The notes below the pieces were generated by a model that did no database searches, had not been told where the DNA came from, and saw only the letters and a program-made list of their open reading frames with translations. This document shows positions 23,882-34,506 of a stretch of DNA of 64,000 nucleotides, piece after piece. Made by a program: the position numbers and the translations under genes. The stretch covers positions 2,846,325 to 2,910,324 of the forward strand of contig NW_006499617.1 in the NCBI RefSeq assembly GCF_000471905.2, in the 5' to 3' direction. Position 1 is the stretch's first letter; the number at the start of each line of letters is the position of its first letter. Source of the stretch: Amborella trichopoda. Taxonomy: Eukaryota; Streptophyta; Magnoliopsida; Amborellales; Amborellaceae.

Positions 23882-24150
23882 TTGAGGCTCTTATGATTCG
23901 TAAATACCTTAAATTGGGCCCCATAGATGTAGTGTCTCGAGATTTTCAAGCTAAACGCTATTGCCGCAATCTCCGAATCATGGGTTGGGTAGATTAGTTC
24001 ATGTGGATTTAACTGTCTGAAGGCATATGCAATGACTTTCCCTCGCCGCATAACCACACATCCGAGCCCTTTACGATAGGCATCGGTGTAAATTGCAAAG
24101 TCCTCATTTCCTTCTGGTAAGGTCAGTATCGGAGCTGTTGTCAATCTCTT
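23882..24150 (-). pseudogene. RNase H domain of element J, cut off at the LTR
   Basis: Minus-strand translation from 24144 gives a typical Ty3/gypsy RNase [71 protein letters not shown]. It is close to the Del/Tekay pattern. The catalytic IYTDAS-type aspartate and the E of SEIAA are present. The domain stops after HKSLN because the internal sequence joins the LTR at 23881/23882. The rest of RNase H, the integrase and any chromodomain are absent. Some residues differ from the usual consensus (for example YTDAY for YTDAS). Confidence 0.85.
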
Positions 24151-24179
24151 CTTTAACTCTTGAAAACTTTTCTCACAGT

Positions 24180-24985
24180 CATCTGACTATACAAATTTCA
24201 CATTCTTATGGGTTAGGCAAGTCAGAGGGAGCGTTATTTTTGAAAATCCTTCTACAAAGCACCAATAATAACCTGCTAACCCTAGAAAACTACGGACCTC
24301 TGACACATTTTGTTGGTCTTCCCAACTTGAGTACGGCTTCAATCTTAGAAGGGTCAATCGTGACCCCATCCTTAAAAATAACGTGCCCAAGGAAGACCAC
24401 ACTTGGCATATAACTTCTCCAACTTTAAAGCCTGAAGGACAACTCTCAGGTGTTGCTCATATTCTTTTAGACTCTTCGAATACACTAAAATATCAGCAAT
24501 AAAGACCAGAACAAAATCATCTAGAAAGGGTTTGAAAATTATATTCATCATATCCATGAAAACAGCTGAGGCATTAGTTAATCCGGACAGCATTACTAAA
24601 AACTCATAGTAGCCATATCAGGTTCTAAATGCGGTCTTGGGAACATCCCCCTCCTTTACCTGCAGTTGATGATAATCCGATCAGAGATCAACCTTAGAGA
24701 ACACTAAGGCCCCTTGAAGCTAGTCAAAGAGGTCATCAATCCTAGACAAGGGGTACTTGTTCTTCACTATTACTTGATTCAACTGCCTATAGTCTATGCA
24801 GAGTCTCATGGACCCGTCTTTCTTTTTCACGAACAGAATTGGTGCACCCCAAGGTGTCACATTGGGTCGGATGTATCCCTTTTTCAACAACTCCTACAAT
24901 TGCTCTTTCAGCTCCTTCAATTTTGCTGGACCATCCTATAAGGGGCTTTAAAGATGGGATAAATGTCAGGTGCCACATCTATCTC
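24180..24985 (-). pseudogene. Reverse transcriptase domain of element J (frameshifted, catalytic mutation)
   Basis: Minus-strand frames read [47 protein letters not shown], and farther down EVRSFLGLAGYYWCFVEGFS, which is the Ty3/gypsy RT palm, thumb and connection. The catalytic FIDD box reads FIAD: the first aspartate codon is GCT (24495-24497 on the plus strand), so the enzyme would be dead even without the several frameshifts and stops. The upstream finger region, [13 protein letters not shown], is recognisable near 24780-24830 only in fragments. Confidence 0.85.
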
Positions 24986-25059
24986 AAACTCTATATCCCT
25001 TACTAGAGGCAAGAATGACAATTCCTCGAGAAAGGCCTCTAGGTATTCTCTTACCACTG

Positions 25060-25560
25060 GTATCTCTTCTAACTTGGACTAAATGTCTTGATTCTCTACC
25101 ACATAGGCTAAGTATCTAACACATCGTTTAGCCAAAAGATGGTAAGCCCAAAGGGTCAAAATAAAATATAGAGGGGGAACCTCCTTGATACCAACAAAGA
25201 GCAACTCAGGTCGGTTAGGGTGTCTAAGGGTAGCAGTCTTATCACAACAGTCAACAGTGGCATGGTGTGTGGACAACCAGTCCATACCCAAAATAACATC
25301 AAAGTCCCGAAAATCTGGAAGTATCAAGTTTATGGGTAGGACACACCCCTCAAGTAAAAGCCCACATTGTTTGTAAATCATGTCAGTTTCATAGAATCCC
25401 CGATAGGTGTGCACACTATTAAATTCGAGCCAAGAAGTGAAAGTTCAACACTTAGATGGCACGTAAAATAAGGTGCAATGAAAGAATGAGAGGAACCAAG
25501 GTCAATTAGAATTCTAGCCTCTTTACCACAAACAGAGTGCTTACCTCGGATCACTGAGGT
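25060..25560 (-). pseudogene. Aspartic protease domain of element J
   Basis: ILIDLGSSHSFI (plus-strand 25475-25510) is the retropepsin active-site loop, with leucine (CTT, 25498-25500) where DSG or DTG is expected, so the catalytic triplet is DLG. The C-terminal signature FDVILGMDWLSTHHATVDC follows in another frame (within 25079-25414), implying a frameshift in between. Order and wording match Del/Tekay proteases. Confidence 0.8.
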
Positions 25561-26600
25561 AGAATCCTTTGCCTCCTGTTCCGTCAGCACAAACACTAGA
25601 CCCTGAGTCTTCGATCTATCCTCGAGCTTCATCATAGGGTAGTTCTTGATCAGTTGGCCAGGCTTGTCACATCGATAACATGTTCTCGATTTCTTGTAGC
25701 ACTCAGCCGAAGAGTGGTTATTCAATGCACAATATGAGCAGGCTGGGTGCCGGTGATCCCTCACATCTCCCGGGAAGGCCTTTTGGATTTTAGTGTTGCC
25801 CTAATTAGTCCCTCCCATAAAATCTCTCTTAAGAGGCGGCCGAGTCTTCCTCCCAAAACTTCCAAATGGTGTGGACCTTATTCTCCCTTCCTTCCTCAAA
25901 TGGAACTCTTCATAATCTCTCTCAATCTTCATGGCTAGGTCTACTAACAGGGAGAATGTCTTAAGATTGCTTGACATTACTCTCCCTTAGAATCTGGCCT
26001 GCAGCCCCTCTCATACTTGCTCATCTTACGCGCCTCTGTATTGATGATATGTGGTGCGTAGCGAGAGAGCTCTACTAATTTAGCTGCATAGTGTTTCACT
26101 GACAGTCTCCCTTGCTGCAGCTCAATAAATTCTACTTCTTTTCTTTCTCGGATTGAATCAGGGAAGTACTTCTCATTAAATGGCACTAGAAAACATTCAC
26201 AGGTTGTCGCAGTCCCTGACTCCTCTCAGGATTGCCTCACCGAACTCCACCAGTGCTCAACATCCCCTTCTAACATAAAGGTCCCCAGTCTCACTTTCTG
26301 TTCATCAGAACAATTCAACACTTCAAAAATCTTCTCTACTTGCCTCCTCTATTTTTCAGCCTTTTCCAGTCCTTCGTGTCCCGAGAATGCTGAAGATGCA
26401 AGTCTCCTAAACTTCTCATACAATCCAATATCTGTCAGGTCCGGGGTAGAAGGAGCTAGGGTCGACATATAGTCCTTCATCATTTGAGTCATGGCCCCTA
26501 GCATCTTGAATAATTCCCCGAAGGCCTCTGTGTTCCCATTATTCGAGCTCAAGTTCTTGGCACGAATCCTCGCCATCTCAACGTATAACAGGAACACCCA
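25561..26600 (-). pseudogene. gag of element J (broken)
   Basis: Minus-strand pieces from 26597 downward read FEVLNCSDEQKVRLGTFMLE, GDVEHWWSSV, PFNEKYFPDSIRERKEVEFI, ELQQGRLSVKHYAAKLVELS, RYAPHI. This is the classic Del/Tekay gag core. At the C-terminus CYRCDKPGQLIKNYP (near 25660-25690) is a CCHC knuckle that has lost its H and last C. There are several in-frame stops and at least one frame change. The start is probably the ARIRAKN-type N-terminus near 26576. Confidence 0.82.
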
Positions 26601-26670
26601 GTTACTAGCCTATCCAAAACCACCCTAGGACACTTCTAAGACTATCTTGGCCAAGAATCCTATCCTGGCT

Positions 26671-26682
26671 GCTTTGATACCA
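26671..26682 (-). other. Primer-binding site of element J (initiator tRNA-Met type)
   Basis: Minus strand TGGTATCAAAGC, one mismatch from the usual TGGTATCAGAGC. It lies five bases outside the LTR terminus at 26688 and fixes the right copy as the 5' LTR. Confidence 0.85.
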
Positions 26683-27873
26683 TAAATTGTCACAACCCCA
26701 CCTGTTGCCCTCTTACCGTACTTACCGAAGGGCAATAGGGTGCGGGACCGCGACTAAAAGTAGCGAATGCCACTCAGGTGGGAGTGTGGTTAACGCTATT
26801 GAAAAGAAGGAATCAAAGCAAGGCACGAAAGAAAACAAAACTCTAAACACAACCATCAAAATCTAGGCAAACTAAAACCAAAAAATATATATATACAAGA
26901 GCTCCAAAATTATTACAAATATGTCCAGGGCACTAGAGGCCCAACAAAATTACATAACACTAAACAAAACAACTATATGGCCAAACTGCCATTTAAAACC
27001 TACAATAAAAAATAAGCTTCCTCGTCAAGTTTGGGGCTCCAGCCGTCAACCACGATCACGTACTCGTCCGTCCTCAAATCACAAGTTAACACTCTACAAT
27101 AGAGAAAGTCAAAGGAATGAGTTATAAAGCCCAATAAGTAGATCAAAGCGCCATGCATTCCTGCCTATACACAGTTATTCATAACCATCCCCAAGATTTA
27201 TACAGGTTTTACAACATGGGGTCATGCATCACAATTTTTTTTATTAGCATTGTGTTGTGAGTAATTTCTTTCATGATGGAGCAAGCACAAATCAGATATT
27301 AGATGTCACATGAGCAACAATTTATGAAATCTTTCCATTGAAATAATAGATCAATAATTCAAAAACACATATAATAACTGCAGGCAATCCTAATATCACC
27401 AATTCTCAAATTAAAAGCCTTATCAGTCTGGCCAATCCAATCTCATTGCTAATGACTTCTACTATTACTCAGGAGGGAAGACAATAACAAATGGATGTCC
27501 CATTTTGTAATGTCTTCACACACATAAACAATCCCTAGCGGTCTTTGGGGCTTTTGATAGGCAGTGGCCTTGCAAGATGTGACCCTCATTTTCTCTTCAA
27601 GCTGAAGGGCGTTACACCACCAATGGATGGCCCATTGCATAGTGCCACTTATATATATTGGGGAGGCGCGACCCACCCATATGACTCACATCCTAACTCC
27701 CTTCTTATCATCGGGTGTCAGGAAAAGATCTCAATGACATAACTTTCATATTATATCACATTATACTACCAACAGATGACCCGTTGGGTAGTGGCTCATA
27801 TCACATTCTTATCATACTATATCACACTTTCAATGGATAATCCATTATATAATGCTTCATATCACATTTGTGG

Positions 27874-28232
27874 CATGTCTTATTGCAACTATGCACCTTC
27901 AACATTTCAAAGCATGTCTTATTACAACCGTGCACATTCAATATTTCATAAGCATGTCTTATTGCAACCATGCACATTAAATATTTCAAATCATGTCTTA
28001 TTGCAACCATGCACATTCAACATTTCAAAGCATGTCTTATTGCAACCATGCACATTCAACATTTCAAAGCATGCCTTATTACAACAATGCACGTTCAATA
28101 TTTCATAAGCATGTCTTATTGCAACCATGCACATTCAACATTTCAAAGCATGTCTTATTGCAACCATACACATTCAACATTTCAAAGCATGTCTTATTAC
28201 AACCATGCACATTCAATATTTCATAAGCATTC
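27874..28232. repeat. 39-bp tandem array (9 copies) in the right LTR of J
   Basis: CATGTCTTATTGCAACCATG units (with variants) start at 27874, 27913, 27953, 27992, 28031, 28070, 28110, 28149 and 28188. GCATG at the start can pair with CATGC about 13 bases later in most copies. Confidence 0.93.
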
Positions 28233-28244
28233 ACTATTTCATAG

Positions 28245-28640
28245 CACAGCGTAAATTTCAGTGTGACAGTCTCACTAGAAAAATGGCATAACTTCCAATC
28301 CATTAGAAATTTCATCATGGCTCTAAAATAATTTTAAAAATAGACTCATTCATCTTTCATTTAGAAGAGGTTTGACCTCATTCTGAGACATTTTGATCAC
28401 TGAACAGTTCCATATAAAAACACAAAATAGTTATGAAAAACAACAGAAATTCCAGTGTGATAGTCTCATATAAAAATTGGCATAACTTCAAATCCATAGG
28501 AAATTTCGTCATGGTTCCAGCACCAGACTCATTCATCTTTCATTTAAAAGTGGTTTGGTCTTATTCTGAGACATTTTGATTAGTGAACAGTCTCACACAA
28601 AGGTATGTAAAGTTCTTGGAAATTTATGGCACAATTCTTA
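28245..28640. repeat. About 194-bp direct repeat (2 copies) in the right LTR of J
   Basis: Copies begin GTGTGACAGTCTCA at 28261 and GTGTGATAGTCTCA at 28455. Both contain GGCATAACTTC, AATCCAT and TCTGAGACATTTTGAT. It is homologous to the 195-bp array in the left LTR. Confidence 0.85.
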
Positions 28641-29709
28641 CATGTTTTACAAAATGGCTAATAACTTTCAAACCAAAAGAGGTAATACCAAGAGGTCTTT
28701 TCCATTTTAAATTAGATTCAAAGAGGTACTTTCCCACCAAGTTTCATAATCAACAGAGATGTTTGCAATACTCACACACTCATACAATTGGGTGCCACAG
28801 TTCTGAAAAAACTGGCATATTCCAACAAGAATTCAATAGCATGCATACACATTTATATTCAAAATTGCATTGATAATCATGCTTAAATTTCATGATTTGA
28901 ACATTAATACTCATATTTAAAGTCACACACATAATTATGCTTAAACTTCATACTTTGAACACCCATTCTTATTTCCAAAATCACATCTATAAGCATGCTT
29001 AACTTCAATACTTGGATGAACTAAGATAACATGTATCATCAAAGCATGAAAACATAGAAGCTAAATCCACTTGCATGCACCAAAAGACTCCAAGTTTCCC
29101 CCACACAGGCCAAGCTTCCAAGGATGGTTTCAAGTTTGAGGTTCTAAGTTATTGAAAGGGAGGTTGCGGGTGAGAGAGGGCAAAACTCTTGAGAGGGATG
29201 TGAAGGGGAGGCAGCAGGCAGGTGGCATGTACGGGACACACAAGTGGTAAACAGTGGCATACAAGTCGCATACATGTGCCACATGACACTTATGATAGCT
29301 AGGATAGAAGTTCCCTGGACTGCCATGTACATTCACTCTTGGCATCAACACACACGACAGTGTCATGCTCGGTGCTAACGCACACGACAGTGACGCGCAT
29401 AGCGGCTTCCTCCTTGGTAGCAACGCACACGGCGGCTTCCTCCTGGTCAGCAACGCTCACATTTGCAACGCGTATTGTGGTGTTGTGCACAACGGCAATG
29501 CGCACGGCTACATCCTACATGGCAGTAAGGTGCACAGCAGCAACGCATACGACGGTGTCGAGCACGGCGGCAACGTGAATGGTGGTGTCGTGCATGGCAG
29601 CATCGCACATGGCGGTGTCGCACACGACAACATCCTCATGCTCACACGACGACTTCGTAGTCACCCATGGCGGTGTCTTCCACTATGCCAAAAATTTCGG
29701 GTCCTTACA

Positions 29710-30385
29710 AAGGTGTTGTGAAAAAGCCAGTTGGTCTTGGTGGGTAGATTTGACTTGTTCTTACCAATGGCATGGAGTTGAAATTAGAGAGGAATGCCTT
29801 GAGTGTTATTGAAGCTCAGGGTATTCCCGGTTGGAAACCGGAGGCCAAACCCGAAACCACAAAAAGATGGTTCTTTTATTTTTTATTTATTTTTATACAA
29901 ATGGGGCTTATGCGAAACTGTCATGGACTTTGCAAAGAGAGCAGAAAAGGTAAGGTTGTTTTCTTAAGACAGTGCGGAGAAAGGGAGCCTAAAACACCAC
30001 CATTGACACCACTAAAAACTGCCTTTAAAAACTACAAAGGAGCTTTCACCTAGAAAAGTTTCCACTTTTTCATTTTATATCATTGATCAAGATCCATACG
30101 AGAGAATCATGCAATGCAAAACCGCCATCGTTTTGATGAGAGAGAGTGGTGTAGGGTGGAGAGAGAGAGAGGCGTAGGGTGGAAAGAAAGAGAGAGAGAT
30201 AGACAACTGGAAGGGTAACCGGTTGCTTCCAGTTGGAAGTATTGGCGTATGAAGATCAAATGTGAAATATGCACCATCCAAAATATTGGACGGCTTATAA
30301 GGCAGCATCGTTAGGTATTGATGTAAGTATTGATGTAAGGATGCAGCCCTATATAAATTTTTCCCTTGAAATAAACACAATGCAA
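29710..30385. other. Unassigned intergenic sequence right of element J
   Basis: No gene motif, and no target-site duplication can be tested because the left LTR is truncated. A GAGAGAGA-rich stretch lies at 30135-30200. Confidence 0.5.
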
Positions 30386-31545
30386 GAAGTCATTCTTTAA
30401 AATTCAATAATTTTAAGGGATTGGGGAACAAATTTCGAAAAAACTTAAAATCGTTGTTTCATCACATGTAAAAGGACAAATGGACCACCTACTCCCTGGA
30501 CCACCTACTTCCTTTCCTTACATTATGTGTGGTCCACCGTCCTTCTCTGTCATGCCTTTACAAACATAGCACATGCCTTTACAAGGAAAACACACACCCT
30601 ACCCGTCCCCCTTCCCCTCCCCCTCCCCCTCCCCCTCATACCTCATGAATACCTCATGAATGCTACTTGTGTGGTGGTAGAGATAGAGGAGAGGGGATCA
30701 GGATTAGGGAGAGATAGATGTTAGGTTAGAACTTGGGCAATGCCCGTATCATAGATGATGAATATCAAGGCTTTTAAGCTCGTCTCTGACCCCGTGCTCA
30801 ACCCTAGTCCAAGTTGAGTGATCCGAGTTCAAGTGGACTCAGCAGAGTAGTACACAGTGCTCGGAAGGTCATAATTAATAAACAGAACTAAAAAAACCTG
30901 CTTACTGACATGGTTTCAACAACTTTAGTATCACTTCTTTGCATAAATCACACCGAGAGCCCCCACAACCTGTGCCCCCCCCCCGCTGCTTTTAAATTAA
31001 ATTCCATAATTTTACGGGATAGGAGAATAAATTTCAAAAAAGCTTAAAATTCATTATTTCAACACATCTAAAATGACAAATGCACCACCTACTTCCATGA
31101 CATTATGTGTGGTCCACCGCCTCTCGTACCATTATAAACAAAGCTCATGCCTTCACAAACACTACTTGTGAGGTGTGGGGTGATGAGACACGGATATTAA
31201 GGCCGTGAGAGGGAGAGAGGAGAGGGGGGATTAGGATACGGAGAGAGATGTTAGGTTAGCAGTTGGGCAAAGCCCATATCATAGATGGTGAATATCAAAG
31301 TTTTAAACGCGTCTGAGGCCTCGGGCTCAACACTATTCCGAGTTGAGCGACTCATCTGAGTTCGAATGTACTCAGCCAAGTAGTATAAATGGCTCAAAAG
31401 TACCTAAATAATAAAGAGAATGAAAAAACCTGCTTACAGCTTTAATACCTTTATTATGAAATTTGTCGTTGTACTCAGCCAAGTAGTATACATGGACCTA
31501 AATAATAAAGAGAATGAAAAAACGTGCTTATAGTTTAATACTTTT
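30386..31545. repeat. Diverged tandem duplication of about 540-600 bp
   Basis: Copy 1 (about 30405-30920) and copy 2 (about 31005-31445) share in order TTTWMGGGATWGGRGAA, ACATTATGTGTGGTCCACCG, GGGCAAWGCCCRTATCATAGA and AAAAAACCTGCTTAC. The 3' part of copy 2 is repeated again about 97 bp later (near 31475-31540). Copy 1 holds a CCCCCT-type microsatellite at 30605-30640. No coding potential is evident. Confidence 0.75.
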
Positions 31546-31567
31546 TTTTTTTTTGGGTGCAGAACTA

Positions 31568-31800
31568 CCAATCTATCTAGCATTTCCAATATGAGACAGG
31601 CAGGGACTCTCCAAGTTATCTCTATTAATTATGGCATATCTAGTACAGCAAACACCAAATTGCCACGCTATTCAGGGTTACTGCCCATCTATCTGGCATT
31701 TCCAACATCTATCAGGGACTCCCCCTAAGTGTTTTGTAATCTCTATTAGTAATGGCATATCTATTACAACAAACACCAAATTGCCACGCTATTCAGTGTT
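31568..31800. repeat. About 116-121 bp tandem duplication
   Basis: ATCTATCTRGCATTTCCAA starts at 31571 and 31687. CACCAAATTGCCACGCTATT occurs at 31653 and 31774. It abuts the AT-rich TIR element below. Confidence 0.8.
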
Positions 31801-32576
31801 TCTAATAATTGACAATTCAACTTCCTAACTGTCTAGCATTAAAAACTGGACTTAATATTAGTATTTATTTTTATTAAAAATCATATTAAATAATGAGTAT
31901 AATAGAATTTAGTAATGTAAATAATTCTATTGATTTATTATTTCATTATTATTAATTGTATTTTGATTGTATTTTATTTTTTAATGGATTTTTCTTTATT
32001 TTTTATTTGAATTTTTTCTTTTCTATTAATAAAATTTCTATTCAATTTTTTCTACTCTATTTTAGATATCTATTATACTATTCTGTTGGTTTATTCATAT
32101 AGTTTCGTATTCCAATTGCCAACCACAAATAGCTGAGATATGACTTTGATGATGAGTTTTATATTCTAATTGTAAAAATAGAAAATAAAATGAAGTAAAT
32201 TACAATTTGTATTCTAATTAAACGTTTATATACAAAATATTTCAAAATAGAAGAATATTCTAGTATGCTAAATTCTAGCTAAAGAAATTTTATTCGAAAA
32301 TAAAGTGCATTCAAATAAAAATTGTAATTAACAAATAAAAGTAAAGAACATTAATCACTTTACATAAATTCTTTCGCACTAATTAAATAGCAGAACTTTA
32401 GGTAATAATAATTACTTATAATAAGTTCAATATTTCTAATACCAGACAACTTTGGAAGTTGAGCTGTCTGATACTAGAAATACAAAACGGTAGGGGTGTT
32501 CGACGTTTCAAATATCTGACAAGCCCTGAGTAAGACAATTTTTGTTTAAGTTGAATTATCCGGTATTAGAAACACT
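31795..32576. mobile_element. AT-rich MITE-like segment with terminal inverted repeats
   Basis: The left end at 31795-31823 begins AGTGTTTCTAATA and ends AATTCAACTT. The right end at 32548-32576 is its reverse complement, with the same 13-base outer and 10-base inner blocks and a mismatched middle. The interior is very AT-rich and noncoding. No clear target-site duplication is seen, and the left end may be disturbed by the neighbouring tandem duplication. Confidence 0.4.
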
Positions 32577-32850
32577 AGACAAAATTGTATGTTTGTTGTT
32601 TTCATTGCACTATTGCACTAATTAAATGGCAGATCTCTAAGTAATAATAATTACTTATAATAAGTTCAGTATTTCAAATACCAGACAACTTCAGAAGTTG
32701 AGTTGTCCGATACTAGAAATACAGAACGGTAAGGATGGTTGATATTTCAAATATCCGACAAGCCTTGAGTAAGATAACTTTTTTTTAAGTTGAATTATCC
32801 GTTATTAGAATCACTAGACAACATTTTATGTTCAGTATTTATAGTGTAGG
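32376..32850. repeat. 250-bp tandem duplication carrying a palindrome
   Basis: GCACTAATTAAATRGCAGA starts at 32376 and 32626. Each copy includes a near-perfect 50-base palindrome (TATTTCTAATACCAGAC against GTCTGATACTAGAAATA, 32430-32485 and about 32675-32735), then an AAGTTGAATTATCC element related to the MITE-like right end. Confidence 0.8.
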
Positions 32851-34130
32851 AGTGGCCCTTACCAATAGATATGGCTGAAATTTGAGAGATTTCCCACCCT
32901 TATGGTGGTAGAAATGTCAGACAAGTGGGCAATTTTGGAAAAAAATGGGTTGCTGGGTTGGGATGGTCGACACGTAATTTATGTAAACATGTGACTCATT
33001 ATGTAATATAAGCGTTGAGACCCTATCCAAACATAATTTTTCCAATAAATTTTTTTAAGAAAAACAAAATAAAATAAAATAGAAGTGTATAAAAGTTAAC
33101 AAAAATATGACATTCTAGATTTATAAAAATTGAGTCATAGTGACCTACACAAGGCCGAATTTTCGAAGTAGTGAGTAATGACGCATGCACATAAATCGAG
33201 CTAAATCTCATGTTCTTTCAAGCAACGTTCCAAAAGTCGACTCCGGCCGACTACTTGGCCCATTCCGTAGAAGAATTCTTGCTCGAGTAAGTAATAGGGT
33301 CGAAACTGTAGCAGTTGAAAACTATTAAAAAAAAGAAAATTTTCAAAAATAGAAAAAATATATTCAAAATAAAATTCAACAAAACATAACTAATTGTGGA
33401 AAAAAAAAAAACAAAATTTTTTTTTAAAAAAAGAGTTTGTGATCGTGGATATTTTCAAATGCTCAAAAAAAGATGGAAAAAATGTAAAAATAGGTATTCA
33501 TGTCCTAAATACTCCTCGTTGTTTGCCAAAATGACAGAAAACATAAATAAATATGGAACAAATATATATTTTTTTTAATTTTTTTTTAAGTTTTTTTTAC
33601 TTGGGACAAAGTCGGGGGCTCTAAAAGGTTCCAACCCTAGTAACTTAGCCTGCTCGACTTTTCGAACTCTTCTTTCAAGCGGAACCGGCCAATCTGGCAA
33701 CATTTTCATTTGGCAGAGATGGGAAAACCGATACGGTTATTTTTGGGAACCGAGAGAATTTTGGTGAGTCTATTGAAACCGCATGTGTTTCTCTACTTTC
33801 TCACATTAACTCTTCCTTTTTCCACACTAGGTAAAGGTTCAGCAAAATATTATTCTTACTAACTCTTCCTGTTTCCACTCTCAGTAAAAGTTCAGCAAAT
33901 ATTATTTAACTTCAGAAGCTGGAGATGAAAGTCAAAACTGACTCATTTGGAGTGTGTCAATTCCCTGTGAATACTTGCAGCTGCAAGCACCCCAAAAATT
34001 TATCCCTCAATCGTTTCCTTGTTTGGGTAAGGTTAGCCACGGGCGTCGACGGGTCCGGTCTGCCTTGGCTCGGATTCCCCCTCATTGCCATAGGTCAGTT
34101 CCCTGGGCTGGGTAAAAAAAAACCCTAAAA
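32851..34130. other. Intergenic sequence upstream of the oxidase gene
   Basis: AT-rich with poly(A)/poly(T) runs at 33325-33425 and 33560-33600. A 53-bp tandem duplication at 33808-33910 repeats AACTCTTCCTKTTTCCAC and GTAAARGTTCAGCAAA. No gene is recognised. Confidence 0.6.
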
Positions 34131-34436
34131 GAAATAACATAAGAAAGGAAAGAGTGCTGGACCGGGTTGAACCAGGTCAAGATCAACATTAGCCCTAACC
34201 CAGCTTTGCGGTTCGGGCCTCACTTTTTTGGGGCCAAAGCCGAGTGGGCGGGGCCACCTCGCCCATCACCAGTGGTAGGATACTCCCAAAGCACATTTTC
34301 CACGAACTTGGAATGCAAAATCACATCCCCCATGTAACAGCTGGTTCTTAGAAAAAAGGATTCGTAATGACAGAGTGATTCGACCGTGGGTGTCGCAATC
34401 ATGAGCCTGGACCGCGTTGGCATCGGTTGTGCCGGC

Positions 34437-34445
34437 TATTTAAAA
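34437..34445 (+). promoter_or_regulatory. TATA box of the oxidase gene
   Basis: TATTTAAAA, 70 bp ahead of the preferred start codon. A G-box core CACGTG follows at 34449-34454. A start site about 30 bp after the TATA box falls at or after 34465, so the ATG at 34465 would probably be excluded from the mRNA. Confidence 0.5.
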
Positions 34446-34506
34446 CCACACGTGCACACTATTTATGAAGGGCCAGCCTCACTCCAAGCAACGCACCAGG
34501 CTCGCC

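Larger units (their letters stand above)
26688..29709 (-). mobile_element. Right (5') LTR of element J, 3.0 kb
   Basis: Plus-strand ends are TGTCACAACC at 26688 and TCCTTACA at 29709, giving TG...CA on the minus strand. The internal order matches the left LTR from 27735 on. 26688-27734 is present only here. The array content differs from the left copy: a 39-bp array instead of a 74-bp array, and two rather than four copies of the 195-bp unit. The GC-rich tail at 29330-29690 parallels 23460-23870. Open frames in it are by-products of the repeats. Confidence 0.82.

Noticed and set aside
23466-23885. Open frames on both strands in the GC-rich LTR tail (also 29339-29721)
   Set aside because: Produced by the 21-bp frame-keeping minisatellite; low-complexity Ala/Ser/Thr/Arg translations without a domain.
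23882-26600. Endogenous pararetrovirus instead of an LTR retrotransposon (RT-RNase H without integrase)
   Set aside because: Flanking LTRs with TG/CA ends, a tRNA-Met primer site next to the 5' LTR, and a Del/Tekay gag identify a retrotransposon that lost its integrase by deletion.
30605-30640. Poly-proline/leucine peptide at 30527-30724
   Set aside because: Comes from a CCCCCT microsatellite; no start context or homologous copy supports a gene.
34465-34506. Upstream in-frame ATG adding 14 residues to the oxidase
   Set aside because: Lies about 20-28 bp from the TATA box, so it is likely upstream of or at the transcription start; the ATG at 34507 has a better context and exposes a normal signal peptide.
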